Shown here piece by piece: positions 57,135 to 64,000 of a stretch of DNA of 64,000 nucleotides. The notes under the pieces were generated by a model. The model worked only from the letters and a program-made list of their open reading frames with translations. It was not told the origin of the DNA and searched no databases. The position numbers and the translations under genes are program-made. The stretch is from positions 1-64,000 of the forward strand of contig CAXTHM010000009.1 of the NCBI GenBank assembly GCA_964244115.1, given 5' to 3'. Each line of letters begins with the position of its first letter. Within the stretch, counting starts at the first letter, position 1. The DNA is from CADCWK01 sp964244115 (GTDB taxonomy: Bacteria; Chloroflexota; Chloroflexia; Thermomicrobiales; UBA6265).

Positions 57135-59573
57135 ATGGTAGCGACTCAGCCGACGGTCACGATGGTGACGGGCAAGATCAACGACGTCGAGGTCACCGTC
57201 CCCGCCGGCACGAACCTCCTGGATGCCGCCCGCAACGTCGGCATCGAGATCCCCAACCTCTGCTTCCAGCCTAAACTCCGCGCCTGGGGCTCCTGCCGGA
57301 TCTGCACCGTCGAGGTGATCGGCTCCCGCGGCGGCCTGATCGAGGGCTGCGCGACGCCGCTGACCGAGGGCATGGAGGTCCGCACCCACACCCCGGAGGT
57401 CGAGCAGGCCCGTCAATTCATCCTCCAGATGTACCTGATCGACCATGCCCTCGACTGCCCGACCTGTGACGCTTCCGGCCAGTGCTATCTCCAGGACAAC
57501 ACCTACCTCCACAACATCAACGCCAACCCCTACCGCCGCCCCAAGATGGCGCACAGCTACGAGCACCTCAGTTCCACGATCGACTACAAGTGGGACCGCT
57601 GCATCATGTGCGTCCGCTGCACGCGTGTCTGCGACGAGGTCATCGGCGTCACCGCGATCGAGTCGGCCAACCGCGGCCTGGAGGCGACGATCACGCCGGC
57701 CTTCGGGGTCGACCTCTCGGAAACGACCTGCACCAACTGCGGCATGTGCATCGCCGCCTGCCCGGTCGGCGCCCTGACCGACCGCCACTTCGCCCACCAC
57801 CCGTGGGAGGTCGACACGACCGAGACGATCTGCGGCGGCTGCGACGGCGGCTGCACGATCAACCTGGAGACCAACCGGGGCGTCGTCCGTCGGGCCTCCC
57901 ACCTCTGGGACCGCGGTGTCAACTTCGGCTACACCTGCGAGTTCGGCAAGTGGGGCCATGAGCAGCTCCAGTCTCCCGACCGCCTGACTTACCCCATGTA
58001 TCGTGACGCCAGCGGCGAGCTGGTCGCGACCGGCTGGGACGACGCCATCGAGCGGGTCGTTGCCGGCCTCGAGCACCATCAGGGGGACGGCTTCGCGGCC
58101 CTCGCCAGCCCGGACCAGACCACCGAGGAGGCCTACCTCCTCCAGCAGTTCACCCGTGCCGTCATGGGCACCAACAACATCGACATGTACAGCACCCGCG
58201 CCCAGCAGTCGGCCGCCAGCGCCACCGAGCTCACCCTCGGCGTCGGCGTCAGCGGGACGAATAGCCTCCAGGAGCTGTTCACCGACGTGAAGTCCGCCCT
58301 GATCGTCGGTCCGGACATCAACAAGACCACCCCGATCGCGGCCTACTGGCTCAACCACGCCCGGATCTACCGCGAGGCGAAGACGGTCGTCGTCAGCACC
58401 GACCGCTCACCGATGACCGACCGGGCCGACGTCTGGCTCCAGCCCCACCCCGGCATGACCGCCGATGTCCTGCTCGGGATCGCCGCGATCATCGCCGCCG
58501 AGGGCTGGTCCACGGGCGCCGAGGGCGACCGCAAGCACGTCGACCCGAGCCTGGTCGCGGACGCCGCAGGGGTCGACCTGGAGGCCATGCACCGAGCCGC
58601 CCGGATCTACGCCTTCGGGGGCGCCGGGACGACCAAGGGCCCGAGCGTGATCTACCAGACCGCCGCCCGCGCCGGCGCCCCGACCAAGATCGGCGGGGGC
58701 TACGCCGGGCACTACGCCCCCGGCGATATCGGCACGTTCGTCGATGACGCCGGCTCCGTGACCGCCGCCTGCACCCTGCTCGCCACCATGACCGGCAACC
58801 TGGGCGTCGCCGGGGGCGGCGTGATGTCGCCCCGCGGCGGCGCCAACGCCCAGGGTCTTAGCGACGCCGGCGCCCGCCCGGCCTGCCTGCCCGGCGGTCA
58901 GCTCGTATCGGATGCCGCCGCCCGTGGCATCTTCGAGACGGCCTGGGCGCCGCGCTGGGCCGCGAAGGCCAACACGACCAACGGCTTCGTCCCGGTCCGC
59001 CAGCTCTCCGACCGGCCCGGTCTCTCCGCCGCCGACCTCCCGGCCGCCATCGCACGGGGCGACGTCCGGGCGCTCTACATCGAGGGCGCCCTGGATGGCC
59101 GGGATCGCGTCCTCGATCCGGAACTGCTTGCCGTCCTGCCGCGGCTGGAGCTGCTGATCGTCGCCGACGCCTTCGGGTCGCCACTGACGGAGCTGGCCCA
59201 CATCGTCCTGCCGCTGGCGACCTCGATCGAGAAGGACGGAAGCTTCACGAGCTTCGACCGGACCGTCCAGCGCGTCCGCAGCGCCGTCCCCACCCCCGGC
59301 GAAGCCCGCTCGTCCTTCGAGATCCTGCAGCGGCTCGCCCGTCGCTTCGGTTACGACATGACGTATCGCCACCCAAGTCAGGTCATGGCCGAGCTGGCGC
59401 GGCTGACCGAGCTCTACTCCGGCATCGCCTACGCCCGGCTCGAGCGCGGCGGCATGACCGTCCCGTCGGCCGGTCGGGTCGGTGTCGGCCTGACGGTCCT
59501 GCCGGTCGCCGGGGCGGGGCTCAGCGGCCCGCTGAGCCTCCGGCCCGACGTCCGCAACCTGAACCTCAACTAG
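57135..59573 (+). CDS. nuoG: NADH-quinone oxidoreductase subunit G-like iron-sulfur protein
   Basis: An 812-residue protein. N-terminal 2Fe-2S domain (CFQPKLRAWGSCRICTVEV, GCATP), then HALDCPTCDASGQC, then two 4Fe-4S ferredoxin motifs (CIMCVRCTRVC; CTNCGMCIAACPVG), and the molybdopterin-oxidoreductase-type domain beginning CGGCDGGC with a further Cys at GYTCEFGKWG. At the position where formate dehydrogenases carry Sec or Cys the sequence reads STRAQQSAAS, so it is unlikely to be an FDH. ATG 57135 has GAGGT about eleven bases upstream. nuoI follows 63 bases later. Confidence 0.85.
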   Translation: MVATQPTVTMVTGKINDVEVTVPAGTNLLDAARNVGIEIPNLCFQPKLRAWGSCRICTVEVIGSRGGLIEGCATPLTEGMEVRTHTPEVEQARQFILQMYLIDHALDCPTCDASGQCYLQDNTYLHNINANPYRRPKMAHSYEHLSSTIDYKWDRCIMCVRCTRVCDEVIGVTAIESANRGLEATITPAFGVDLSETTCTNCGMCIAACPVGALTDRHFAHHPWEVDTTETICGGCDGGCTINLETNRGVVRRASHLWDRGVNFGYTCEFGKWGHEQLQSPDRLTYPMYRDASGELVATGWDDAIERVVAGLEHHQGDGFAALASPDQTTEEAYLLQQFTRAVMGTNNIDMYSTRAQQSAASATELTLGVGVSGTNSLQELFTDVKSALIVGPDINKTTPIAAYWLNHARIYREAKTVVVSTDRSPMTDRADVWLQPHPGMTADVLLGIAAIIAAEGWSTGAEGDRKHVDPSLVADAAGVDLEAMHRAARIYAFGGAGTTKGPSVIYQTAARAGAPTKIGGGYAGHYAPGDIGTFVDDAGSVTAACTLLATMTGNLGVAGGGVMSPRGGANAQGLSDAGARPACLPGGQLVSDAAARGIFETAWAPRWAAKANTTNGFVPVRQLSDRPGLSAADLPAAIARGDVRALYIEGALDGRDRVLDPELLAVLPRLELLIVADAFGSPLTELAHIVLPLATSIEKDGSFTSFDRTVQRVRSAVPTPGEARSSFEILQRLARRFGYDMTYRHPSQVMAELARLTELYSGIAYARLERGGMTVPSAGRVGVGLTVLPVAGAGLSGPLSLRPDVRNLNLN

Positions 59574-59636
59574 AAGCGACGCACGTCATCGCGGCCGGCG
59601 GCGATCGCGCCGGCCGCATCAGGGAAGAGACGGGAC

Positions 59637-60152
59637 ATGTTCGACGAGGTCAAGGGGTTCGGCGTTACGCTCAAGCGGCTGGTGATGCCGGATCTGGTCA
59701 TCCAGTACCCGGAGGAGAAGCGGCCGATGGCTGACCGCTTCCGGGGGCTGCCGTCGCTGCGGGCCGACCCGGAGACCGGCGAGGCGCTCTGCGTCGCCTG
59801 CGGCCTCTGCGCCCGGATCTGCCCGACGAGTTGCCTGGAGATGCACGTCGTCCCGTCGGAGGAGGGCGATCGCGAGTTGGGCGAGTTCATCCTCCGCTCC
59901 GGTCGCTGCCTGTTCTGCGGCCTCTGCGCCCAGGTCTGCCCGGTCGATGCGATCGCGATGAGCCGCGAGTACGAACTCTCGGTGATGGACCGAGACGGCC
60001 TGATCTACACCAAGACCGAGCTCGCCACGATCGGCGGCCAGGTCCCGACCTGGTGGGACTCCGGCACCGAGCCCGACCACGATACCCGCCGGCCCGAGGG
60101 CGGCCGCTACGACCGCTTCCGCGACCACGCCACCGGGAACCGGTACGAGTAG
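59637..60152 (+). CDS. nuoI: NADH-quinone oxidoreductase subunit I
   Basis: A 171-residue ferredoxin-like subunit with two 4Fe-4S motifs: CVACGLCARICPTSC and CLFCGLCAQVCPVDAI. They carry electrons towards the quinone site in the complex I arm. It follows nuoG; the remaining nuo genes are not in the window, so complex I genes seem split over several loci, or this pair serves another oxidoreductase. Confidence 0.9.
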   Translation: MFDEVKGFGVTLKRLVMPDLVIQYPEEKRPMADRFRGLPSLRADPETGEALCVACGLCARICPTSCLEMHVVPSEEGDRELGEFILRSGRCLFCGLCAQVCPVDAIAMSREYELSVMDRDGLIYTKTELATIGGQVPTWWDSGTEPDHDTRRPEGGRYDRFRDHATGNRYE

Positions 60153-60328
60153 TCGATTCGCGCGGTTGGGCCCTGGCAGCTGCCATCAGCCCGCGGGGCG
60201 TAGGTGATTTGCGCCATTGCCCTGTTCATTGCGACTGCTGTGGTCGCGGAGCAGTCCCCCGCCTCCCTCGATGGTAGGATCACCGGCAGCGACGCCGCCG
60301 TGACCAACCCTCAGGGAGCAACCCAGCC

Positions 60329-61738
60329 GTGAGTACCCCCGACACCGCCTTCCGGATCGAGCATGACTCCATGGGCGACATGCAGGTCCCCGCCGGTGCC
60401 CTCTATGCCGCCCAGACCCAGCGCGCCGTCGAGAACTTCCCCATCTCCGGCTTGCCCCTCCCGCCGGCCCTGATCCACGCTCTCGGCGCGATCAAGGCCG
60501 CCGCCGCCCAGGCTAACCACGGGCTTGGCCTCCTCGACGCGGACACCGCCGACGCGATCGGTGCCGCCGCCGACCGGGTCGTCAGCGGAGAGCTGGATGA
60601 CCAGTTCCCGATCGACGTCTTCCAGACCGGATCCGGCACCTCGTCGAACATGAACGCCAATGAGGTCATCGCGACCCTCGCGTCATGCACCCTCGGCCGT
60701 CCCGTCCATCCCAACGACCACGTCAACATGGGGCAATCGTCCAACGACGTCTTTCCGTCGGCCCTTCACGTCGCGGCCATCGTAGGGATCGAGCAGACGC
60801 TGATCCCGGCGCTGGCCGGACTTCACCGGTCGCTGGCCGCCAAGGCCACAGAGTTCGACGGCGTCGTCAAGATCGGCCGGACGCACCTGATGGACGCTGT
60901 CCCGATCCGGCTCGGGCAGGAGTTCTCCGGCTACGCCCGCCAGATCGAACTCGCGGGCGAGCGCCTGACCGCCTGCCTGCCCGGCCTGCGCGAACTCGCG
61001 ATCGGCGGGACCGCCGTCGGGACCGGCCTCAACACGCACCCCGACTTCGGCGGCCATGTCGCCGCCCACCTCGTCGACCGCTACGGGACGGGGTTCGTCG
61101 AAGCGACCAACCACTTCGAGGCCCAGGCCAGCCGCGACGCCTACGTCTTCGCCGCCGGCACCCTGACGACCGTCGCCAGCTCCCTGATCAAGATCGCCAA
61201 CGACATCCGTCTGCTCGCCTCCGGGCCGCAGGCGGGTCTCGGCGAGATCATCCTGCCGGCGATCCAGCCCGGCTCCTCGATCATGCCCGGCAAAGTCAAC
61301 CCGGTCCTGTGCGAGAGCGTGATCCAGGTCGGCATCCACGTCACCGGCAGTTGCCAGGCCGTCGTCGGGGGTGGCCAATGGGGCCAGCTCGACCTGAACG
61401 TCATGCTGCCGATGATGGGCTACAACCTGCTGACATCGATCGACCTGCTTGCCAGCGTCACGACCTCGTTCACGGAGAAGTGCCTCGTCGGGATCGTCGC
61501 CAATGCCGCGCGGTGCGAGAGCTACATCGAGGGCTCGATCAGCATGGCGACGGCGCTCAACCCGCTGATCGGCTACGAGCACGCGGCGGCGATCGCGAAG
61601 CGGGCCTATGCCGAGGGCCGTACCGTCCGTGAGGTCGCCTACGAGACCTCCGGCCTGAGCCGCGAACAGATCGACGCCGCCCTCGACCCCTACGCCCAGA
61701 CCGTCCCTGGCAGCATCACCGGTGGCAGCGGCGGTTGA
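60329..61738 (+). CDS. fumC: Fumarase, class II
   Basis: Hydrates fumarate to malate. The 469-residue protein has the superfamily signature GSSIMPGKVNPVLCE, plus TGSGTSSNMNANEVIA and VNMGQSSNDVFPSA, which match fumarase rather than aspartase (the latter differs in its C-terminal part). GTG 60329 follows AGGGAG at about ten bases. Confidence 0.93.
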   Translation: MSTPDTAFRIEHDSMGDMQVPAGALYAAQTQRAVENFPISGLPLPPALIHALGAIKAAAAQANHGLGLLDADTADAIGAAADRVVSGELDDQFPIDVFQTGSGTSSNMNANEVIATLASCTLGRPVHPNDHVNMGQSSNDVFPSALHVAAIVGIEQTLIPALAGLHRSLAAKATEFDGVVKIGRTHLMDAVPIRLGQEFSGYARQIELAGERLTACLPGLRELAIGGTAVGTGLNTHPDFGGHVAAHLVDRYGTGFVEATNHFEAQASRDAYVFAAGTLTTVASSLIKIANDIRLLASGPQAGLGEIILPAIQPGSSIMPGKVNPVLCESVIQVGIHVTGSCQAVVGGGQWGQLDLNVMLPMMGYNLLTSIDLLASVTTSFTEKCLVGIVANAARCESYIEGSISMATALNPLIGYEHAAAIAKRAYAEGRTVREVAYETSGLSREQIDAALDPYAQTVPGSITGGSGG

Positions 61739-61799
61739 CACTCAGGAGTACGACCGGACGATACCGCCGCCCCGCAGAGGATCGTCCAGCCGCAGCCAG

Positions 61800-61845
61800 C
61801 ATGAAGCCCCCTCTCCATCCGCAGAGAAGATGGGGTTAGGTGCTT
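61800..61845 (+). repeat. Dispersed palindromic repeat, copy E
   Basis: CATGAAGCCCCCTCTCCATC then CGCAGAGAAGATGGGGTTAG. Left half intact, right half decayed. It lies 60 bases after fumC. Confidence 0.65.
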
Positions 61846-61991
61846 TGTTTCGATCATCCTGCGTAAGGGCAGCTCGATCCCCGGTCATCCGAACGGTCGC
61901 GTGGCGGCGCGGCCTGGCCCTGAAGGGACCAGGCTCAGGGGTGAAAGGCACGTCGCCGCGCAATCAGGGGAGTTACGGGCCGTCCGAACAC

Positions 61992-62130
61992 AATCCGCAC
62001 GCTCGGAAGGGGTTCGGGGTGGGGTCACAGGAGCGCCTGCGCGACCAGCATGAAGCCCCTCTCTGGGCGCCTGTGAGCCGAAGCCGCTTCAGCGGGTGAG
62101 CGAAAAGGTTCTCCCCGGTTGGAGAGAGGT
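61992..62130. repeat. Decayed repeat copies between fumC and nfo
   Basis: GGAAGGGGTTCGGGGTGGGG at about 62005-62024 resembles the right end of copies A and B. CATGAAGCCCCTCTCTGG at 62049 resembles a left end and pairs loosely with GGTTGGAGAGAGG near 62118. The 540 bases from 61739 to 62279 look like layered, degraded repeat insertions and hold no gene. Confidence 0.5.
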
Positions 62131-62210
62131 CTGCTCCGCCATCTACTCTTGCCGCTGGGAACCCGACTCCGCCACCAATTCGCCCGAAGCGACGACGAGA
62201 CCAGCACGAC

Positions 62211-62279
62211 AAAGCCCCCTCTCCATCCACAAGTGCGCGGCACGCCGGCGAGATGGGGAAGGGGTTTGGGGGGTTGGGT
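62211..62279 (+). repeat. Dispersed palindromic repeat, copy G
   Basis: AAAGCCCCCTCTCCATCCAC, a central GTGCGCGGCACGCCGGCG, and GAGATGGGGAAGGGGTTTGG. The same layout as copy A in the opposite orientation. It abuts the stop codon of nfo. Confidence 0.75.
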
Positions 62280-63137
62280 CTACACTGCCAGCGATCGCAG
62301 CGTCGCCAGATTCTTCCGGTCGAGGTCACCGCTGAGATCCTTCTCGGTTTCCAGCACGCCCATCCGCCCGGCCAGTCGCTCGTCGTTGACCAGACTTCGG
62401 AACCCCTCGAGCCCGATCTCACCGTCGCCGATGTGCTCGTGCCGATCCTTCTTGCTGCCGAAGCCGAACTTCGCGTCGTTGAGATGGAAGACCTTGATCT
62501 GGTCCAGCCCGACGATTTCCTCGAACTGATTCATCGTCTCGGCGTAGACCTCCGGCGTCCGGAGATCGTAGCCCGCAACGAAGGTGTGGCAGGTATCGAA
62601 ACAGACGCCGACCCGAGCCTTGTCCTCGATCCCGGCCAGCATCCGGGCGATCTCCTCGAACGATTTGCCGAGCGTCGTCCCCTGCCCCGCCGTCGTCTCC
62701 AGCAACAACATCGTCTTGCCATCCGGCCGCTGGGCGAGCACCGTGTTGACCGACTCGACGATCCGCGCGATCCCGACGTCGACCCCGCTGCCGACGTGGG
62801 CGCCGGGATGGCTGACCAGGTACGGGATGCCGAGGACGTCACAGCGCTGCAACTCGACCAGGAGCGCCGCCTGCGACTTCGTCCAGAGTTCCTCGTCCGG
62901 CGAGGCCATGTTGATCAGGTAGGAGTCGTGGGCGACGACACGCCGGTCGAGCACGGTATCGGCGGCGAGGCCGGCGTGGAACGTCTCGATCTGCTCGTCA
63001 GTCAGTGGCTTCGCCGCCCACTGCCGCTCGCTCTTGGTGAACAGCTGGCAGGCCTCCAACTCAAGCTCGGCGGCCCGCTTGAGTGCCATCGGCACCCCAC
63101 CGCCACTGGTCGACATGTGTGATCCGAGCGCGAGCAT
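62280..63137 (-). CDS. nfo: Endonuclease IV (AP endonuclease)
   Basis: Cleaves abasic sites in base excision repair. The 285-residue TIM-barrel enzyme has LGSHMSTSGGGVPMALKRA, HDSYLINMASPDEE, YLVSHPGAHVGSG, VGVCFDTCHTFVAGYD, and VFHLNDAK with HEHIGDGEIG, which contain the zinc ligands. ATG 63137 follows AAGGGA by five bases. It complements mutM elsewhere in the window. Confidence 0.95.
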   Translation of the reverse strand: MLALGSHMSTSGGGVPMALKRAAELELEACQLFTKSERQWAAKPLTDEQIETFHAGLAADTVLDRRVVAHDSYLINMASPDEELWTKSQAALLVELQRCDVLGIPYLVSHPGAHVGSGVDVGIARIVESVNTVLAQRPDGKTMLLLETTAGQGTTLGKSFEEIARMLAGIEDKARVGVCFDTCHTFVAGYDLRTPEVYAETMNQFEEIVGLDQIKVFHLNDAKFGFGSKKDRHEHIGDGEIGLEGFRSLVNDERLAGRMGVLETEKDLSGDLDRKNLATLRSLAV

Positions 63138-63195
63138 GGATATCCCTTCCACGGAGTCAGAGATGACGTCAGTCGGAGAAAGCCGATCACGAGTC

Positions 63196-63558
63196 TTATC
63201 GCTTCGAGTCGGCCGACGCGAGGGCGGTCAGGGCGGTGGCGTTGAACCCGACGGTGCTGGCCCCGTCGACGACCGCCAGCGGCCGTCGGAGCAGCGTCGG
63301 CTCCTCGACCATCAGGGCGATCAGTTCCTGCTCGGTGAGGTCTCGATCGGCGATCCCCAGCTCCTTGTAGGCCTTGGCCCGAGTCGAGAGCATTTCGGCC
63401 GGCGTCCGGCCCGCGCGAGCGAGGACGGCTGCGAGCTCCTCGGCCGTGAACCGGTCCTTGAAGTAGTCGCGGCGCTCGACTTCGGCTCCCGCGTCGTCGA
63501 GCAGGGCGACCGCTTTACGGCAGGAGGTGCAGGTCGGGTGAACGTAGAGAGAGATCAT
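63196..63558 (-). CDS. ArsC/Spx/YffB-family protein
   Basis: A 120-residue thioredoxin-fold protein starting MISLYVHPTCTSCRKAVALL, with a redox C-x2-C motif, then ERRDYFKDRFTAEEL and LLRRPLAVVDG (a conserved Arg region). It might be an arsenate reductase-like enzyme, an Spx-like RNA-polymerase regulator or another oxidoreductase. CGGGAG lies five bases before the ATG. It is upstream of nfo on the same strand. Confidence 0.85.
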   Translation of the reverse strand: MISLYVHPTCTSCRKAVALLDDAGAEVERRDYFKDRFTAEELAAVLARAGRTPAEMLSTRAKAYKELGIADRDLTEQELIALMVEEPTLLRRPLAVVDGASTVGFNATALTALASADSKR

Positions 63559-63895
63559 CGTGGCTCCCGGTCTGGCGCGAACGTCCGACGATAGACGGAT
63601 CGTCCGTACAGCATAAACGACCGTCCGTACACCTGCCTGGTCCGGAGCGCCAGGTGAGATGTCCGACTCACGACAGGGCGGGAACCATGACCGGCCGACT
63701 CCACCCAGGTGTCGGTCATGTGTCGGTATCGTTCCCAGCTTCGGGCGGCGTCGAATAGACAGGGGCCGCCGCTGCGGGTAGCATTGGCCGCCGGGTCATC
63801 GCTGGCGGAGCGGCTCAGGCCATCTCCGGAGCAGCACCGTACGCCGATGCCGGACGGCGCTGATCGACTGGCCACCCCGATCAAAGGAAGTGCTG
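63559..63895. other. Divergent intergenic region with short repeats
   Basis: About 340 bases with no gene. It contains a near-direct repeat CGTCCGTACA at about 63601-63610 and 63624-63633, with ATAGACGGAT before it. This could be an operator for the ArsC/Spx-like gene; only the repetition is seen. Confidence 0.35.
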
Positions 63896-64000
63896 ATGGC
63901 AACCGCGCCGTCGACCAGGGCCGACACGCTCGACGACGAGCCGTCACTCAGCATCGTGATCCCGGCCTACAACGAGAGCGCCCGGCTCGACGGATGCCTC
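63896..64000 (+). CDS. Family 2 glycosyltransferase, N-terminal fragment (cut by window edge)
   Basis: The 35 visible codons include LSIVIPAYNESARLDGCL, the start of a GT-A family 2 domain of the dolichol-phosphate-mannose-synthase type. AAGGAAG lies five bases before the ATG. The acceptor cannot be told from the fragment. Confidence 0.8.
   Translation, partial: MATAPSTRADTLDDEPSLSIVIPAYNESARLDGCL

Noticed and set aside
57135..59573. Formate dehydrogenase alpha subunit, possibly a selenoprotein because selA is in the window
   Set aside because: No in-frame TGA and no Cys at the catalytic position (STRAQQSAAS there); the sequence and the following nuoI fit NuoG.

Overview
The window is GC-rich chromosomal DNA of a free-living bacterium. 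No plasmid, phage or insertion-sequence gene was recognised. The gene set suggests a Chloroflexota relative, most likely of the Thermomicrobia/Sphaerobacter type. Reasons are Tat-type signal peptides followed by Thr/Pro-rich linkers, Gram-positive-type GAAC-N4-GTTC LexA-like boxes, a small-type SRP RNA, many tRNAs with C at the wobble position, GatB-dependent amidation, and a mycothiol-dehydrogenase-like gene in a non-actinobacterial setting. The placement is inference; there is no rRNA to anchor it.

Layout. 1-2.8 kb: recF (cut by the window edge) and dnaN on the minus strand, and divergently a Rad52/DdrA-like gene with a small partner, preceded by a strong promoter and a LexA-like box. 2.8-7.9 kb (minus): ruvB-queA and two cyclophilins, then a UPF0434/Trm112-like protein and a membrane-anchored TPR protein. 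8.2-9.8 kb: tRNA-Thr, tRNA-Leu, RNase P RNA, tRNA-His, a membrane protein and tRNA-Arg. 9.8-14.8 kb: a GNAT acetyltransferase broken by an amber codon, cinA, HIT-yqeY-ybeY, mutM and an exported ferritin-like protein. 15.5-19.1 kb: a sugar ABC importer (binding protein and two permeases, no ATPase). 19.1-22.1 kb: an MBL hydrolase, a mycothiol/formaldehyde-type alcohol dehydrogenase and a D-2-hydroxyacid dehydrogenase. 22.8-27.5 kb: four tRNAs around the conserved tilS-hpt-ftsH block. 27.6-33.2 kb: pcrA-dgt-dnaG. 33.4-36.7 kb: selA, tRNA-Pro, tRNA-Arg and an MshA-like glycosyltransferase. 37.4-39.5 kb: a TPP riboswitch over thiD-sORF-thiE. 39.8-44.7 kb: an alkyltransferase-like protein, an M14 carboxypeptidase and secA. 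45.2-50 kb: a coiled-coil membrane protein pair, mnmG and a phosphoesterase. 50.3-53.1 kb: uspA-trkA-trkA and a Cys-rich Tat-exported protein. 53.2-56.6 kb: glutamate dehydrogenase, SRP RNA and gatB. 57.1-61.7 kb: nuoG-nuoI and fumC. 62.3-64 kb: endonuclease IV, an ArsC/Spx-like protein and the start of a family 2 glycosyltransferase.

Themes. Genome maintenance is heavily represented (recF, dnaN, Rad52-like, ruvB, mutM, pcrA, dgt, dnaG, nfo, alkyltransferase-like). Two of these, the Rad52-like gene and ruvB, carry LexA-type palindromes at their promoters. Translation and RNA processing form the second theme (ten tRNAs, rnpB, ffs, queA, tilS, mnmG, ybeY, gatB). From about 44.7 kb onward the intergenic spaces contain a family of related palindromic repeats that I did not see in the first 44 kb. 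I did not find a clear-cut new multi-gene system. The best leads are the SOS-linked Rad52-like locus, the dispersed repeat family, the coiled-coil pair, the Cys-rich exported protein and the short coupled ORF inside the thiamine operon.
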